A DNA stretch of 64,000 nt from Paludibacteraceae bacterium (GTDB taxonomy: Bacteria > Bacteroidota > Bacteroidia > Bacteroidales > Paludibacteraceae), in contig JAFSPA010000001.1 of NCBI GenBank assembly GCA_017443145.1, forward strand, positions 44,672 to 108,671, written 5' to 3'. Below, in pieces: positions 1-8,296 of this stretch. Below the pieces are notes generated by a model. It was given only the letters and a program-made list of their open reading frames with translations, made no database searches and was not told the origin of the DNA. Made by a program: the position numbers and the translations under genes. Within the stretch, counting starts at the first letter, position 1, and each line of letters starts with the position of its first letter.

Positions 1-833
1 AAGAGTCTGAGCCCGATATCTACAACGCTATCCGTCGCGATGCATTGCTGGAGAACGTAACTGTGGACGAGAAGGGTGTTATCGATTTCAACGATAAATC
101 CGTGACCGAGAACACACGTGTTTCGTACCCGATTAACCATATCGAGAAGATTGTTAAACCTATTTCTGCAGGTCCTGCAGCTAAGAACGTTATCTTCCTT
201 AGCGCAGATGCCTTTGGTGTATTGCCTCCAGTAAGTATCCTGACTCCGGAACAAACGAAGTATTATTTCCTCTCTGGTTTCACCGCTAAATTGGCTGGTA
301 CAGAGCGCGGTATCACCGAGCCGACTCCAACCTTCTCCGCTTGCTTTGGACAAGCATTCTTGGAGCTCCATCCGACCAAATATGCTGAGGAACTCGTTAA
401 ACGCATGGAGAAGAGTGGCGCAAAGGCTTACCTCGTTAACACCGGTTGGAACGGTACAGGCAAACGTATCTCTATCCGCGACACACGTGGTATCATTGAC
501 GCTATCCTTGACGGTTCTATCCTCAAAGCCGAGACGAAGACTATTCCGTTCTTCAACTTCGAGGTTCCGACCGCTCTGCCGGGCGTAGATCCTGCTATTC
601 TTGATCCTCGCGACACGTATAAAGATGCTGCGGAGTGGGAAGCAAAAGCTAAAGATTTGGCAGGCCGTTTCATTAAGAACTTTGCTAAATACGAAGGCAA
701 TGCCGCTGGTAAAGCACTTGTAGCTGCCGGTCCGGCTCTGCCTGCAGAAGCACCGAAAGCTGCTCCAAAGGCTGAGGCTCCGAAAGAAGAGAAAAAAGTT
801 TGCTGGCTCAAACGTCTGTTTGGCTGCAAATAA
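1..833 (+). CDS. pckA: Phosphoenolpyruvate carboxykinase (ATP), C-terminal part
   Basis: Partial gene entering from the left edge; the first complete codon is at position 3. The enzyme interconverts oxaloacetate and PEP with ATP, and in anaerobic Bacteroidales it usually works in the CO2-fixing direction toward succinate. The visible part, about 275 residues, matches the C-terminal half of ATP-type Pck[19 protein letters not shown], the [15 protein letters not shown] stretch (here [11 protein letters not shown]), [13 protein letters not shown] and [11 protein letters not shown]. The catalytic fold normally ends near ALVAAGP. This protein continues for about 30 more residues as an Ala/Pro/Lys/Glu-rich linker ending in [10 protein letters not shown], which is not part of the family fold. 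A terminator hairpin follows within 20 bases of the stop. Identity is firm; the role of the tail is unknown. Confidence 0.96.
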   Translation, partial: ESEPDIYNAIRRDALLENVTVDEKGVIDFNDKSVTENTRVSYPINHIEKIVKPISAGPAAKNVIFLSADAFGVLPPVSILTPEQTKYYFLSGFTAKLAGTERGITEPTPTFSACFGQAFLELHPTKYAEELVKRMEKSGAKAYLVNTGWNGTGKRISIRDTRGIIDAILDGSILKAETKTIPFFNFEVPTALPGVDPAILDPRDTYKDAAEWEAKAKDLAGRFIKNFAKYEGNAAGKALVAAGPALPAEAPKAAPKAEAPKEEKKVCWLKRLFGCK

Positions 834-851
834 GTCTCTTCCAATCAACAC

Positions 852-892
852 AAAACCTGCTTGCTCAAGTAATCTTGGACAAGCAGGTTTTT
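852..892. terminator. Hairpin terminator between pckA and tRNA-Ser
   Basis: AAAACCTGCTTG (852-863) pairs with CAAGCAGGTTTT (880-891), a 12-bp stem, with T residues after it on the plus strand and A residues before it. It can serve convergently transcribed pckA and tRNA-Ser. Confidence 0.8.
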
Positions 893-897
893 GTTTG

Positions 898-982
898 CGG
901 AAAGAGAGGGATTCGAACCCCCGGACCCTCTCAGGTCAACGGTTTTCAAGACCGCCGCGTTAGACCACTCCGCCATCTTTCC
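898..982 (-). tRNA. tRNA-Ser (anticodon TGA)
   Basis: The minus strand folds as an 85-nt type II tRNA. The acceptor stem GGAAAGA/TCTTTCC is followed by discriminator G. The anticodon arm CGGT-CTTGAAA-ACCG has TGA at positions 34-36. A long variable arm is present and the T arm carries GGTTCGAATCC. The 3' CCA is not encoded, which is common in Bacteroidota. Confidence 0.95.
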
Positions 983-1007
983 AATGCTTTATCTTTCAAA
1001 AGCGGCT

Positions 1008-1039
1008 ACAAAAGTACTGCTTTTTTTTGAACTGACAAA
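1008..1039 (-). promoter_or_regulatory. Promoter of tRNA-Ser
   Basis: On the minus strand TTTG (1036-1039), 19 bases, then TACTTTTGT (1008-1016) lies about 26 bases upstream of the tRNA. The block is almost identical to the one in front of tRNA-Phe at 54705-54736. Confidence 0.75.
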
Positions 1040-1064
1040 ATATTTCAGCAAAAAAGTGCAAAAA

Positions 1065-1793
1065 TTATGCAAAAGTAGGGTATTCTATCTTTGTGAGATA
1101 CAATCCTGCCGCCAGAACAGATTGTCCCGCGCTGCAGCGATTTTTGTTGGCAATCACGCCTTGAAACTCCTCCAAACTCATCCGTGCTCGTCCTACTTCG
1201 AATAGTGTTCCTACTACCGCACGAACCATATTGCGTAAGAATCGATCGGCTGTAATCGTAAACACATTGTCCTTCCACTCCGCATAACTTACCGTGCAAA
1301 TAGTGGTCTTTACGTCGGTATGTACTTTGCAGAACGATGCAAAATCCTGTGTACCCAGTAATAACTGTGCCGCCTTATTCATCGCTTCAAAATTCAATCC
1401 GGACGCCACACGTGTCACTAAATCCTGTCTAAACGGATCTTTTTCGGTCGTTATCCGATATTCATACGTGCGAGATAAAGCCGAGAATCGCGCATGCAAA
1501 TCATCTGGTACAGGAAAAATGCGATGTATTGCGATCATTGCCGGCAATAATGAGTTCAATCTTTCCTGTAATCCCTCATCCGTAACCGGTAACTCATCTA
1601 CGTCAAAATGCGCAAACATATGTTCGGCATGCACTCCTGCATCTGTCCTACCCGCAAAAGTAAGTGCCACAGGCTTGCGAAGAATAGTCGCAAAAGCCTC
1701 TTCCATCACCTCCTGCACGGTTATACCATTAGGCTGCCTTTGCGAACCGTGATAAGCCGAACCGTTATATGCAAAATCAACGAAGTAACGCAT
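1065..1793 (-). CDS. truA: tRNA pseudouridine(38-40) synthase TruA
   Basis: Converts U38, U39 and U40 of the tRNA anticodon arm to pseudouridine. The 242-residue product has the TruA start [20 protein letters not shown] and the catalytic motif [10 protein letters not shown], in which the Asp is the nucleophile; length is normal. I use the ATG at 1793, because the in-frame extension to 1880 adds 29 residues that do not belong to the family and lies in the preceding gene. It overlaps the end of the flippase gene by 17 bases, so translation is probably coupled. It is the last gene of the long minus-strand run that begins with dapB. Confidence 0.95.
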   Translation of the reverse strand: MRYFVDFAYNGSAYHGSQRQPNGITVQEVMEEAFATILRKPVALTFAGRTDAGVHAEHMFAHFDVDELPVTDEGLQERLNSLLPAMIAIHRIFPVPDDLHARFSALSRTYEYRITTEKDPFRQDLVTRVASGLNFEAMNKAAQLLLGTQDFASFCKVHTDVKTTICTVSYAEWKDNVFTITADRFLRNMVRAVVGTLFEVGRARMSLEEFQGVIANKNRCSAGQSVLAAGLYLTKIEYPTFA

Positions 1794-3264
1794 TTCGAAC
1801 CATTTGTTCCAATTCGGGAGATAAGTGTAACTTATAGGCTGACAACACGCCCACACCACCGATAATAACCGTGCGAGCAATACTGTCCACCCAGATATTC
1901 ATACTCGGAATATACCGCAACCACAGCTGATTGAGTGCAAAAAGCCAAACGATAATCAGCAACGACCACATGTGCTTTTGGGTAAATGGTTGAATCTTCA
2001 GTGCCCAGCATGTGATAATAACTACCGGTACAAAATAAATCATATCGCTCAATGCCGTTGCCAATGCGGCTCCCGTCATGCCATAACGGGGAATAAGCGC
2101 GTTGTTCAGTAGTAATGCCGAACCCGTCAGAATAAACGAATTAAGCAGCGAGAAAGCGTAATACTTTGAGTAACTAAGGGCAGGATTGAAGACGGAGAAC
2201 GTCGCCATCAATAGCTGCCCAAAACCTAATAGTAACACCACGTACTTCGCTGTCGCATATGTCTCGCCATTGGGCAAGATATGGAAGATGAGGTCGATGT
2301 TAATCCAGATAGCTAAGAAGATAAACCCGCCGACGAGTAGCAGATTCGTACTGGCCTGCCCGATAAGGCGTGCCGTATTGGCGCTGTCCTTGTCCTTGAT
2401 GGTCTGCGCCAGTTCGGGTTGTGTAATCGCTACCAACGAACGGTATGGAATAGACACCATCACCGCAATATAGGTCGCAATCGCAAAAATACCCGTATAC
2501 TGCAAACCCATCTGCGCCGTAATAAAGAACGATGATAAGGTGGGAGCCAAAACGGAAGTCAGAGCCGACACAATCAAGAAACCTGTGTACAGCAGATACG
2601 ACTTAGCCAAGTCCTTGTTCGCACGGATAAACGCGAAGTCTGGCTTAAGGCTTATTCGTTGCAACGAAAAGACGTAAATAATATTGATCAGTGCCGCAAT
2701 CGCGTACGTTGAACACAATGCAATAACGAACCCGTCCATCGACAGTATCCCGCACGCGTATAATATATAGGAGATAAGCAAACCAACTCGCACCGCTACC
2801 TCGCGAACTGCCCGTGGTACAACAATGCGCATCAGCACATTCGAGTTCGTCTCAAAAATACTCTGATAGAGCATAAAGAACGCCATCGGCAGAACAAAAT
2901 AGTAGTAGTCCACGAACAACGGCGACTTGTCTCCAAACCATGCACTCAGCGGCACGCGGCACGCCCAGTAGATAAGAGCAAAAATCACAAAACCGATAAA
3001 CGGCACAGCGATCGTCCAGAAGAAAAAACCGTGATTCTTTTGCTCATCCTTAAAATACGGAAAGAAACGAATAATACTTGACCCTGTTCCTAATTGCGCA
3101 AGCCCTACAAACAGAACCGCTGCGTCAATCAGTACACGAGCTAAACCGATTTCTTCCGCCGTAAGAAAGCGTGTAATAACGAAAAAAGTCGTCACGAAGC
3201 CTACCGCCACTCCAAGATAAGTGACGATAGTACCTCGCAACGATTGTTTCGCTATTTGACCCAT
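1777..3264 (-). CDS. Oligosaccharide flippase family membrane protein
   Basis: A 495-residue polytopic membrane protein with about 12-14 hydrophobic segments. Its start, around GTIVTYLGVAVGFVTTFFVI and GLARVLIDAAVLF, resembles the Wzx/MATE (MOP) superfamily, which flips lipid-linked glycans or other lipids across the inner membrane. No neighbouring glycosyltransferases point to a particular glycan. The stop of the upstream FKBP gene's coding strand order places this gene 2 bases after it, and truA overlaps its end. A second, distinct flippase lies in the same run at 5640-7076. Substrate unknown; family assignment good. Confidence 0.82.
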   Translation of the reverse strand: MGQIAKQSLRGTIVTYLGVAVGFVTTFFVITRFLTAEEIGLARVLIDAAVLFVGLAQLGTGSSIIRFFPYFKDEQKNHGFFFWTIAVPFIGFVIFALIYWACRVPLSAWFGDKSPLFVDYYYFVLPMAFFMLYQSIFETNSNVLMRIVVPRAVREVAVRVGLLISYILYACGILSMDGFVIALCSTYAIAALINIIYVFSLQRISLKPDFAFIRANKDLAKSYLLYTGFLIVSALTSVLAPTLSSFFITAQMGLQYTGIFAIATYIAVMVSIPYRSLVAITQPELAQTIKDKDSANTARLIGQASTNLLLVGGFIFLAIWINIDLIFHILPNGETYATAKYVVLLLGFGQLLMATFSVFNPALSYSKYYAFSLLNSFILTGSALLLNNALIPRYGMTGAALATALSDMIYFVPVVIITCWALKIQPFTQKHMWSLLIIVWLFALNQLWLRYIPSMNIWVDSIARTVIIGGVGVLSAYKLHLSPELEQMVRNALLR

Positions 3265-3266
3265 GC

Positions 3267-4514
3267 TTACTTAATTGCGTGCAACTCTACATCAAAGATG
3301 AGTGTCGAGTACGGAGGAATTGAACCTGCATTTTGTCCGCCGTAACCCAGTTCTTGCGGGATATAGAAACGGAACTTCGAACCAACAGGCATGAGTTGCA
3401 AGCCTTCGGTCCAACCTTTGATAACGCCATTAAGCGGGAACTCAATAGGCTCGCCACGCTCATAACTGCTGTCAAATACAGTACCATCAATCAGTTTACC
3501 TTCGTAGTCCACTTTCACGGTGCTTTCAGCAGTCGGCTTCGGACCTTTACCCATTCTCAATACTTCGTACTGCAAACCGGATTCGGTTACTTTAACGCCT
3601 TGTTTAAGTGCGTTCTCGGCGAGGAACTGCTCACCTTTCTCCTTGTTATCACCGTATTGGATATTACCAAGCGTATTCTGAATATACATACCTGCAGCCA
3701 TCGGCTCCCACATCTCGTGGTACTCGTATAAGCCGTTTACGAAACCTTGTTTAATCAACTCAAAGTCAGTAACCAGACTCGGCTCGCCAATCAGACCAAC
3801 AGCCTCTTGCTCCTTAATCGTCTTACCGATCTGTTCTCCCATTTGTACAAGCTGCGGATTAAGATAACCTTTCTTCATGCCGGCATTTACGTTAGCAATA
3901 AACTCTTTCGCCATATCACCGGTCGAGTCGTTCGCCAGCACATATGCCTTCACTTCGCTACCGTTCAGCAGACCAAAGGCATAGTTAATTGAGTCTATCT
4001 TGCTCACGAGCTTAATTGTTTTCGTGCTCTTTGGGCATGTGCCTTTAATTGCCTTGCCGGCCTTGGTTTCCTCGGCGCGTGATTCTACGTAAGCATTCTG
4101 GAAATACGCTTTAGCTATGTCAATCTCCATAACTGATTGGTCGCCGTAGATACCGTTTACCAGACCTTGGAAGAAAATCTTCTCATTAATCGTCCAAGCT
4201 GGATTCTCTGCCAAACCCTTAGTCTCGCAAGCCTTAGTAGCCATACCAACATTCTGCGCAATAGATGCTACATCTGACAGCTCTTCTACTTTGCCGTCAT
4301 AGCCGCGTTGCATTGCGTTGATAAACTCCGCAACAGCCTGATCCGAACTGTCGTTACGCAGTTGCTGCATCTTTACGTTTGCTCCATTAACCAAACCAAT
4401 GGCGTAGTTCATGGAGTCATTCATGTTCGTTAACTCAATCGTTTTAGCGGTGTAAGTGTTACCGCAAGAAATAAGTGCAGTTGCTACAACTGCCAAAATA
4501 GCTAATTTTCTCAT
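3267..4514 (-). CDS. FKBP-type peptidyl-prolyl isomerase lipoprotein with duplicated N-terminal domain
   Basis: A 415-residue predicted lipoprotein: the signal peptide ends in the lipobox LISC (Cys17). Two FKBP-N-like (FkpA-type dimerisation) units follow, about residues 25-155 and 165-300. Each begins with a DSMNYAIGLVNG-type sequence (second copy DSINYAFGLLNG). The C-terminal FKBP domain (about 305-415) has [31 protein letters not shown] and a terminal LIFDVELHAI. It probably assists folding of periplasmic or outer-membrane proteins. The doubled N-terminal unit is uncommon, since FkpA/Mip proteins usually have one. The next gene downstream starts after 2 bases; the upstream gene is a single-domain FKBP paralogue 10 bases away. 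Confidence 0.9.
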   Translation of the reverse strand: MRKLAILAVVATALISCGNTYTAKTIELTNMNDSMNYAIGLVNGANVKMQQLRNDSSDQAVAEFINAMQRGYDGKVEELSDVASIAQNVGMATKACETKGLAENPAWTINEKIFFQGLVNGIYGDQSVMEIDIAKAYFQNAYVESRAEETKAGKAIKGTCPKSTKTIKLVSKIDSINYAFGLLNGSEVKAYVLANDSTGDMAKEFIANVNAGMKKGYLNPQLVQMGEQIGKTIKEQEAVGLIGEPSLVTDFELIKQGFVNGLYEYHEMWEPMAAGMYIQNTLGNIQYGDNKEKGEQFLAENALKQGVKVTESGLQYEVLRMGKGPKPTAESTVKVDYEGKLIDGTVFDSSYERGEPIEFPLNGVIKGWTEGLQLMPVGSKFRFYIPQELGYGGQNAGSIPPYSTLIFDVELHAIK

Positions 4515-4524
4515 AATTCAATAT

Positions 4525-5043
4525 TTATTTTTCAATACCTAATAATTCAACGGTGAATATCAGCGCTGCGTACGGAGGAATGGAACCACCTGCGCCCTGT
4601 GCGCCATATGCCAAATCGTACGGGATATACAGCTTGTACTTACTGCCAACCGACATCAGCTGCAATCCTTCCGTCCAGCCCTTAATAACTTGGTTCAAAC
4701 CGAACGTAATCGATTCGCCACGCTTGTAACTACTGTCAAAAACTGTGCCGTCAATCAGCGTACCTTCGTAGTGCACACGCACTTTGTCGGTGGCACTCGG
4801 CTTTTGACCCAACGTCGATTCAATCACTTCATACTGCAAACCCGAAGCAGTCGTCTTTACACCTTCGCGCTTGGCATTCTCTGCAAGGAATTTCTCGCCT
4901 TCCTCTTTGGCTTTCTTCGAGGCGTCCATCACAAATGCGATACCTGCCTTGAACTCGTCATAATTGAGTTCTTTCTGTCCGTACTGCATCAAATATTGTG
5001 CCACGGATGTTCCTAACTGGAACGATAAACTGTTTGTATTCAT
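4525..5043 (-). CDS. FKBP-type peptidyl-prolyl cis-trans isomerase
   Basis: A 172-residue protein with a shortened helical N-terminus (about 1-60) and one C-terminal FKBP domain carrying [39 protein letters not shown] and [10 protein letters not shown] see no signal peptide, so it may be cytoplasmic. Its FKBP domain is close to that of the adjacent lipoprotein gene, which suggests tandem duplication. An 8-bp repeat array separates it from ribE upstream. Confidence 0.9.
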   Translation of the reverse strand: MNTNSLSFQLGTSVAQYLMQYGQKELNYDEFKAGIAFVMDASKKAKEEGEKFLAENAKREGVKTTASGLQYEVIESTLGQKPSATDKVRVHYEGTLIDGTVFDSSYKRGESITFGLNQVIKGWTEGLQLMSVGSKYKLYIPYDLAYGAQGAGGSIPPYAALIFTVELLGIEK

Positions 5044-5047
5044 ACTA

Positions 5048-5071
5048 TTTTTTCACTTTTCAATTTTTCAA
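5048..5071. repeat. 8-bp boundary array, ribE/FKBP junction
   Basis: Three units TTTTTTCA, CTTTTCAA, TTTTTCAA. The ribE stop codon (5060-5062) lies inside the array. Confidence 0.55.
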
Positions 5072-5680
5072 AATCGCGTTATACCTTGCCAGGTACTTGC
5101 CGATGATATCAAACTCGATATTCACAATCGTGCCCGGCTGAATATACTTGAAGTTTGTATTCTCGTACGTATAAGGAATAATGCAAACGCTTACGTAACC
5201 CTTGTTGCCTTGAATATCCGGTTCGCAAACCGTCAGACTTACGCCGTTAATGGTTACGCTACCCTTGTCTACGCAGAAATAGCCGCGTTCAATCATCTCC
5301 TTCGTCGTCTCATACTCAAAACGGTAGTACCAACTGCCGTCGGTCTCTTTCACCTCTATGCATACAGCCGTTTGATCCACATGACCTTGTACAATATGCC
5401 CGTCCAAACGACCTCCTATCTGCATCGCACGCTCCAGATTGACATAGTCGCCCTCTTTTACCACACCAAGATTCGTGCGGTTCAGCGTCTCTTGCATGGC
5501 CGTAACGGTATATAAATCGCCTTCATGACGCACTACCGTCAGGCACACGCCGTTATGCGCGATACTCTGATCGATACTCGTTCCTTCCTGAAACGGATTA
5601 CGCAGCGTGAAATGTTTATTCCCCTGCTCGGTCTCAATCTTAACTATTGGCGTTAACGCCTCTACGATACCTGAAAACAT
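5060..5680 (-). CDS. ribE: Riboflavin synthase, alpha subunit
   Basis: Dismutates two 6,7-dimethyl-8-ribityllumazine molecules to riboflavin. The 206-residue product starts with MFSGIVEA, the conserved N-terminus, and shows the internal duplication of lumazine-binding domains: NGVCLTV in repeat 1, INGVSLTV in repeat 2, and GGRLDGHIVQGHVD. I use the ATG at 5680; a TTG three codons upstream would only add MIL. The start lies 41 bases inside the 3' end of the upstream flippase gene. No FMN riboswitch-like sequence is visible, as expected for an internal operon position. Confidence 0.96.
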   Translation of the reverse strand: MFSGIVEALTPIVKIETEQGNKHFTLRNPFQEGTSIDQSIAHNGVCLTVVRHEGDLYTVTAMQETLNRTNLGVVKEGDYVNLERAMQIGGRLDGHIVQGHVDQTAVCIEVKETDGSWYYRFEYETTKEMIERGYFCVDKGSVTINGVSLTVCEPDIQGNKGYVSVCIIPYTYENTNFKYIQPGTIVNIEFDIIGKYLARYNAILKN

Positions 5681-7076
5681 TAAAATCAAATTTAATCAAT
5701 ATTCCACAATAAATCAGCAGCAACACGGTTCCGATACCCATCATCGCCCACATATTGCTGATATAATACAGCCGCAGTGCATAGTACACCGCCAGCAAAC
5801 CAACTGTCAACACCGTATACATACCTATACGCTTGATATCGTACGGTATAGGTGCTTTCTTTTGCCCGATGAAATAGCTGAGCAGCATAATCGTGAGGTA
5901 GCATACCAAACTACTTCCGCAGCTTGCCCAATAGCCGATCTTCGGTACAAACACCACTTGCAGCACAAACGTAATCACCAAACCAATAAGCGAGAACCAT
6001 GCGCCCCATTTGGTCTCATCCGTCAGCTTGTACCAGAAACTCAGATTGAAGTACACTCCTTGGAAAATGTACGTCCACAGCACAACCGGCACGATCTTCA
6101 GTCCTTCCCAATAACTGTCCGCAATGATATAGCGGAAGATATCCAGGTAGAAGATGACTATCATCATGATCATAAACGAGAAGAGGATGTAGTACTTCAT
6201 CGCGTCCGCATAGGCCTCTACCGACTGCCGGTCCTTATGTTTGGCGAACACGAACGGCTCATACGCATAACGAAACGCTTGCGTGAACATCATCATCACC
6301 ATAGCCACCTTAAAGCATGCTCCGTAAATACCTAATTGCGCATCCGCATCGTCGTACGGATAGAGGTATGGAAACAGTATTCTGTCCAGTGTCTGGTTCA
6401 TGATACCCGCAACTCCCAGTACCAACAACGGCAATGAGTACCGCAGCATCTCTTTCAACACCGGCCATGAGAACCGTGCCCCACGAGGCAAACAGAACGG
6501 CAACAGACATAGTGTTTGAATAGTGGTGGCAAGGATGTTGCTGATAAACACATACACCACGTCGTTCTTTTTTAGTACCACAAGGAACAGCAAGTTAAAC
6601 GCGATATTTAACACCACAAACAGCAGCTTCAGTGCCGCAAACAGTAACGGCCGCTTCTGATACCGTAAGTACGCAAACGGAATACATGCAAACGCATCCA
6701 AGGCTACCGTCACCGCCATCATCGCAATAAACTCCGAGTGGTCGGCATAGCCCAGGAAATTCGCTATCGGGTGCTGGAATGCAACACATAGTACTGCAAA
6801 GATAGTACTCGTCGTCAGCAGTGCTACAAAAGCCGTGCGATACACTTGCTTCGGGTCATAGTCCTCACGATTGGCAAAACGGAAGAATCCCGTCTCCATG
6901 CCATACGTCAGAATAACCAGCAGCAAGGCCGTCCACGCATATAGGTTCGTCACGATACCGTAGTCTGCCGTGCGTGCCAGCACATACGTATACAGCGGTA
7001 CCAGCAAGTAGTTCAAGAACTTACCGATAATAGACGAAAGGCCGTAAATGGCGGTCTCTTTCGCCAGCACTTTCAT
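5640..7076 (-). CDS. Oligosaccharide flippase family membrane protein
   Basis: About 478 residues, starting MKVLAKETAIYGLSSIIGKF, with 12-14 hydrophobic segments and the YTYVLARTADYGIVTNLYAW motif typical of polysaccharide-biosynthesis flippases of the MOP superfamily. It probably moves a lipid-linked sugar or similar lipid across the inner membrane. The ATG at 7076 follows the rsmI stop by one base (TAATATG); an in-frame ATG at 7094 inside rsmI would add 6 residues and cannot be excluded. The 3' end overlaps ribE by 41 bases. Clearly different in sequence from the flippase at 1777-3264. Confidence 0.82.
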   Translation of the reverse strand: MKVLAKETAIYGLSSIIGKFLNYLLVPLYTYVLARTADYGIVTNLYAWTALLLVILTYGMETGFFRFANREDYDPKQVYRTAFVALLTTSTIFAVLCVAFQHPIANFLGYADHSEFIAMMAVTVALDAFACIPFAYLRYQKRPLLFAALKLLFVVLNIAFNLLFLVVLKKNDVVYVFISNILATTIQTLCLLPFCLPRGARFSWPVLKEMLRYSLPLLVLGVAGIMNQTLDRILFPYLYPYDDADAQLGIYGACFKVAMVMMMFTQAFRYAYEPFVFAKHKDRQSVEAYADAMKYYILFSFMIMMIVIFYLDIFRYIIADSYWEGLKIVPVVLWTYIFQGVYFNLSFWYKLTDETKWGAWFSLIGLVITFVLQVVFVPKIGYWASCGSSLVCYLTIMLLSYFIGQKKAPIPYDIKRIGMYTVLTVGLLAVYYALRLYYISNMWAMMGIGTVLLLIYCGILIKFDFNVFRYRRGVNANS

Positions 7077-7077
7077 A

Positions 7078-7746
7078 TTACTCGTGTTTGCCATCGACAA
7101 TAATCACTATTTCTCCCTTTGCGGGACGTTCCTTAAATGATTGCACCAACTCTGCCAGACTTCCGCGTCTCGTCTCTTCGTGCACCTTGCTGATCTCTCG
7201 ACTCACGGACGCCAAGCGTTCTTTTCCGAGATACTCAGCCAGTTGCTCCAGTGTCTTTACCAAGCGGAAGGGTGACTCGTAGATAATCATTGTGTGTTCC
7301 TGCTCCGCAAGTTTCATCAGGTGCGTCTGACGACCTTTTTTCTGTGGCAAAAAGCCCTCGAAATAGAATCGGTCACAAGGCAGCCCGCTGTCCACCAACG
7401 CCGGTACAAAAGCCGTTGCTCCCGGCAAACACTGCACCTCTACACCGCGTTCTACGCACGCTCGCACCAACATAAAGCCCGGATCACTGATACCCGGCGT
7501 GCCCGCGTCCGAGATAAGCGCAACATTCAGTCCACTACGAATCCGCTCCGCCATATCATCACTCGTCTCGTGCTCGTTGAACTTATGGTGGCTCTTGAGC
7601 GGCGTATGGATATCATAATGCTTAAGCAACACAGACGACGTCCTGGTATCTTCGGCCAGAATCAAATCCACCTCTTTGAGCACACGTAGCGCACGAAGCG
7701 TGATATCCTCAAGGTTGCCTACCGGTGTCGGAACAACGTACAGCAT
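7078..7746 (-). CDS. rsmI: 16S rRNA (cytidine(1402)-2'-O)-methyltransferase RsmI
   Basis: Methylates the 2'-OH of C1402 in the decoding centre of 16S rRNA using SAM. The 222-residue protein carries the tetrapyrrole-methylase-fold motifs of RsmI: LYVVPTPVGNLEDITLRAL at the N-terminus, LAEDTRTS, ISDAGTPGISDPG and LPGATAFVPAL. Length is at the short end, because the C-terminal extension of some homologues is absent. The start codon overlaps the stop of the upstream coiled-coil gene by one base (TAATG), indicating coupled translation. Confidence 0.96.
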   Translation of the reverse strand: MLYVVPTPVGNLEDITLRALRVLKEVDLILAEDTRTSSVLLKHYDIHTPLKSHHKFNEHETSDDMAERIRSGLNVALISDAGTPGISDPGFMLVRACVERGVEVQCLPGATAFVPALVDSGLPCDRFYFEGFLPQKKGRQTHLMKLAEQEHTMIIYESPFRLVKTLEQLAEYLGKERLASVSREISKVHEETRRGSLAELVQSFKERPAKGEIVIIVDGKHE

Positions 7747-8285
7747 TATCCAAATCTGCGGTGCAAAACATTAATAAACAGCTCGTACGTCGGACTCTCT
7801 TTGTCCCACTGCGGGAATTTACGATCTAGATAATCCACGGCTGCGTTAAAGTCCGATTGCTTGTTCAGCTCTTCCAGCGTCTTTTGCATCAATTCGCCGT
7901 TCTGTCCGAATAGCTCACGTTGGAACAAAAACCGGTCACCTAACGAAATCGCTTGCTTGAGATCCTCAACACGTTTGCCCACCGGCTTAGCAGGAGCCGC
8001 TTTAACTTCCGGCTCAGGCTCAACATTAGGTTCCGGTTGGGTAACCACGGGCTGCTTGACCACCGGTGCTTCTTCAACCACTTCCTCTTCCTCCATATCC
8101 ATCTCATCGTCCAGACGAGCATTAACTTCTGCGAGCGCAGCACCTAATGCATTCAGCTTAGACGCTGTGTCTTCTTCTGCTTCTGCACTACGCTGCATCA
8201 TGATATCATAGCGCTGCTCCAAGTCTGCAATACGCGCTTCCAGACTCTCCAGATACTCCGCTAATTGAATCAGTTCGTTCTTCAT
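7746..8285 (-). CDS. Coiled-coil protein of unknown function
   Basis: 179 residues in three parts. An N-terminal coiled coil (about 1-60, heptads such as LAEYLESLEARIADLEQRYD) is followed by an acidic and Pro/Glu/Val-rich linker (60-110). A compact C-terminal helical region (110-179) contains ISLGDRFLFQRELFGQNG and ends with FINVLHRRFG. I recognise this C-terminal pattern as recurrent in Bacteroidota hypothetical proteins but cannot give a function. It is translationally coupled to rsmI by a one-base overlap. No signal peptide or membrane segment. Confidence 0.85.
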   Translation of the reverse strand: MKNELIQLAEYLESLEARIADLEQRYDIMMQRSAEAEEDTASKLNALGAALAEVNARLDDEMDMEEEEVVEEAPVVKQPVVTQPEPNVEPEPEVKAAPAKPVGKRVEDLKQAISLGDRFLFQRELFGQNGELMQKTLEELNKQSDFNAAVDYLDRKFPQWDKESPTYELFINVLHRRFG

Positions 8286-8296
8286 ATCTTTTCAAA

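Noticed and set aside
5680..5760. FMN riboswitch upstream of ribE
   Set aside because: The region is coding sequence of the upstream flippase and shows no RFN-element motifs.
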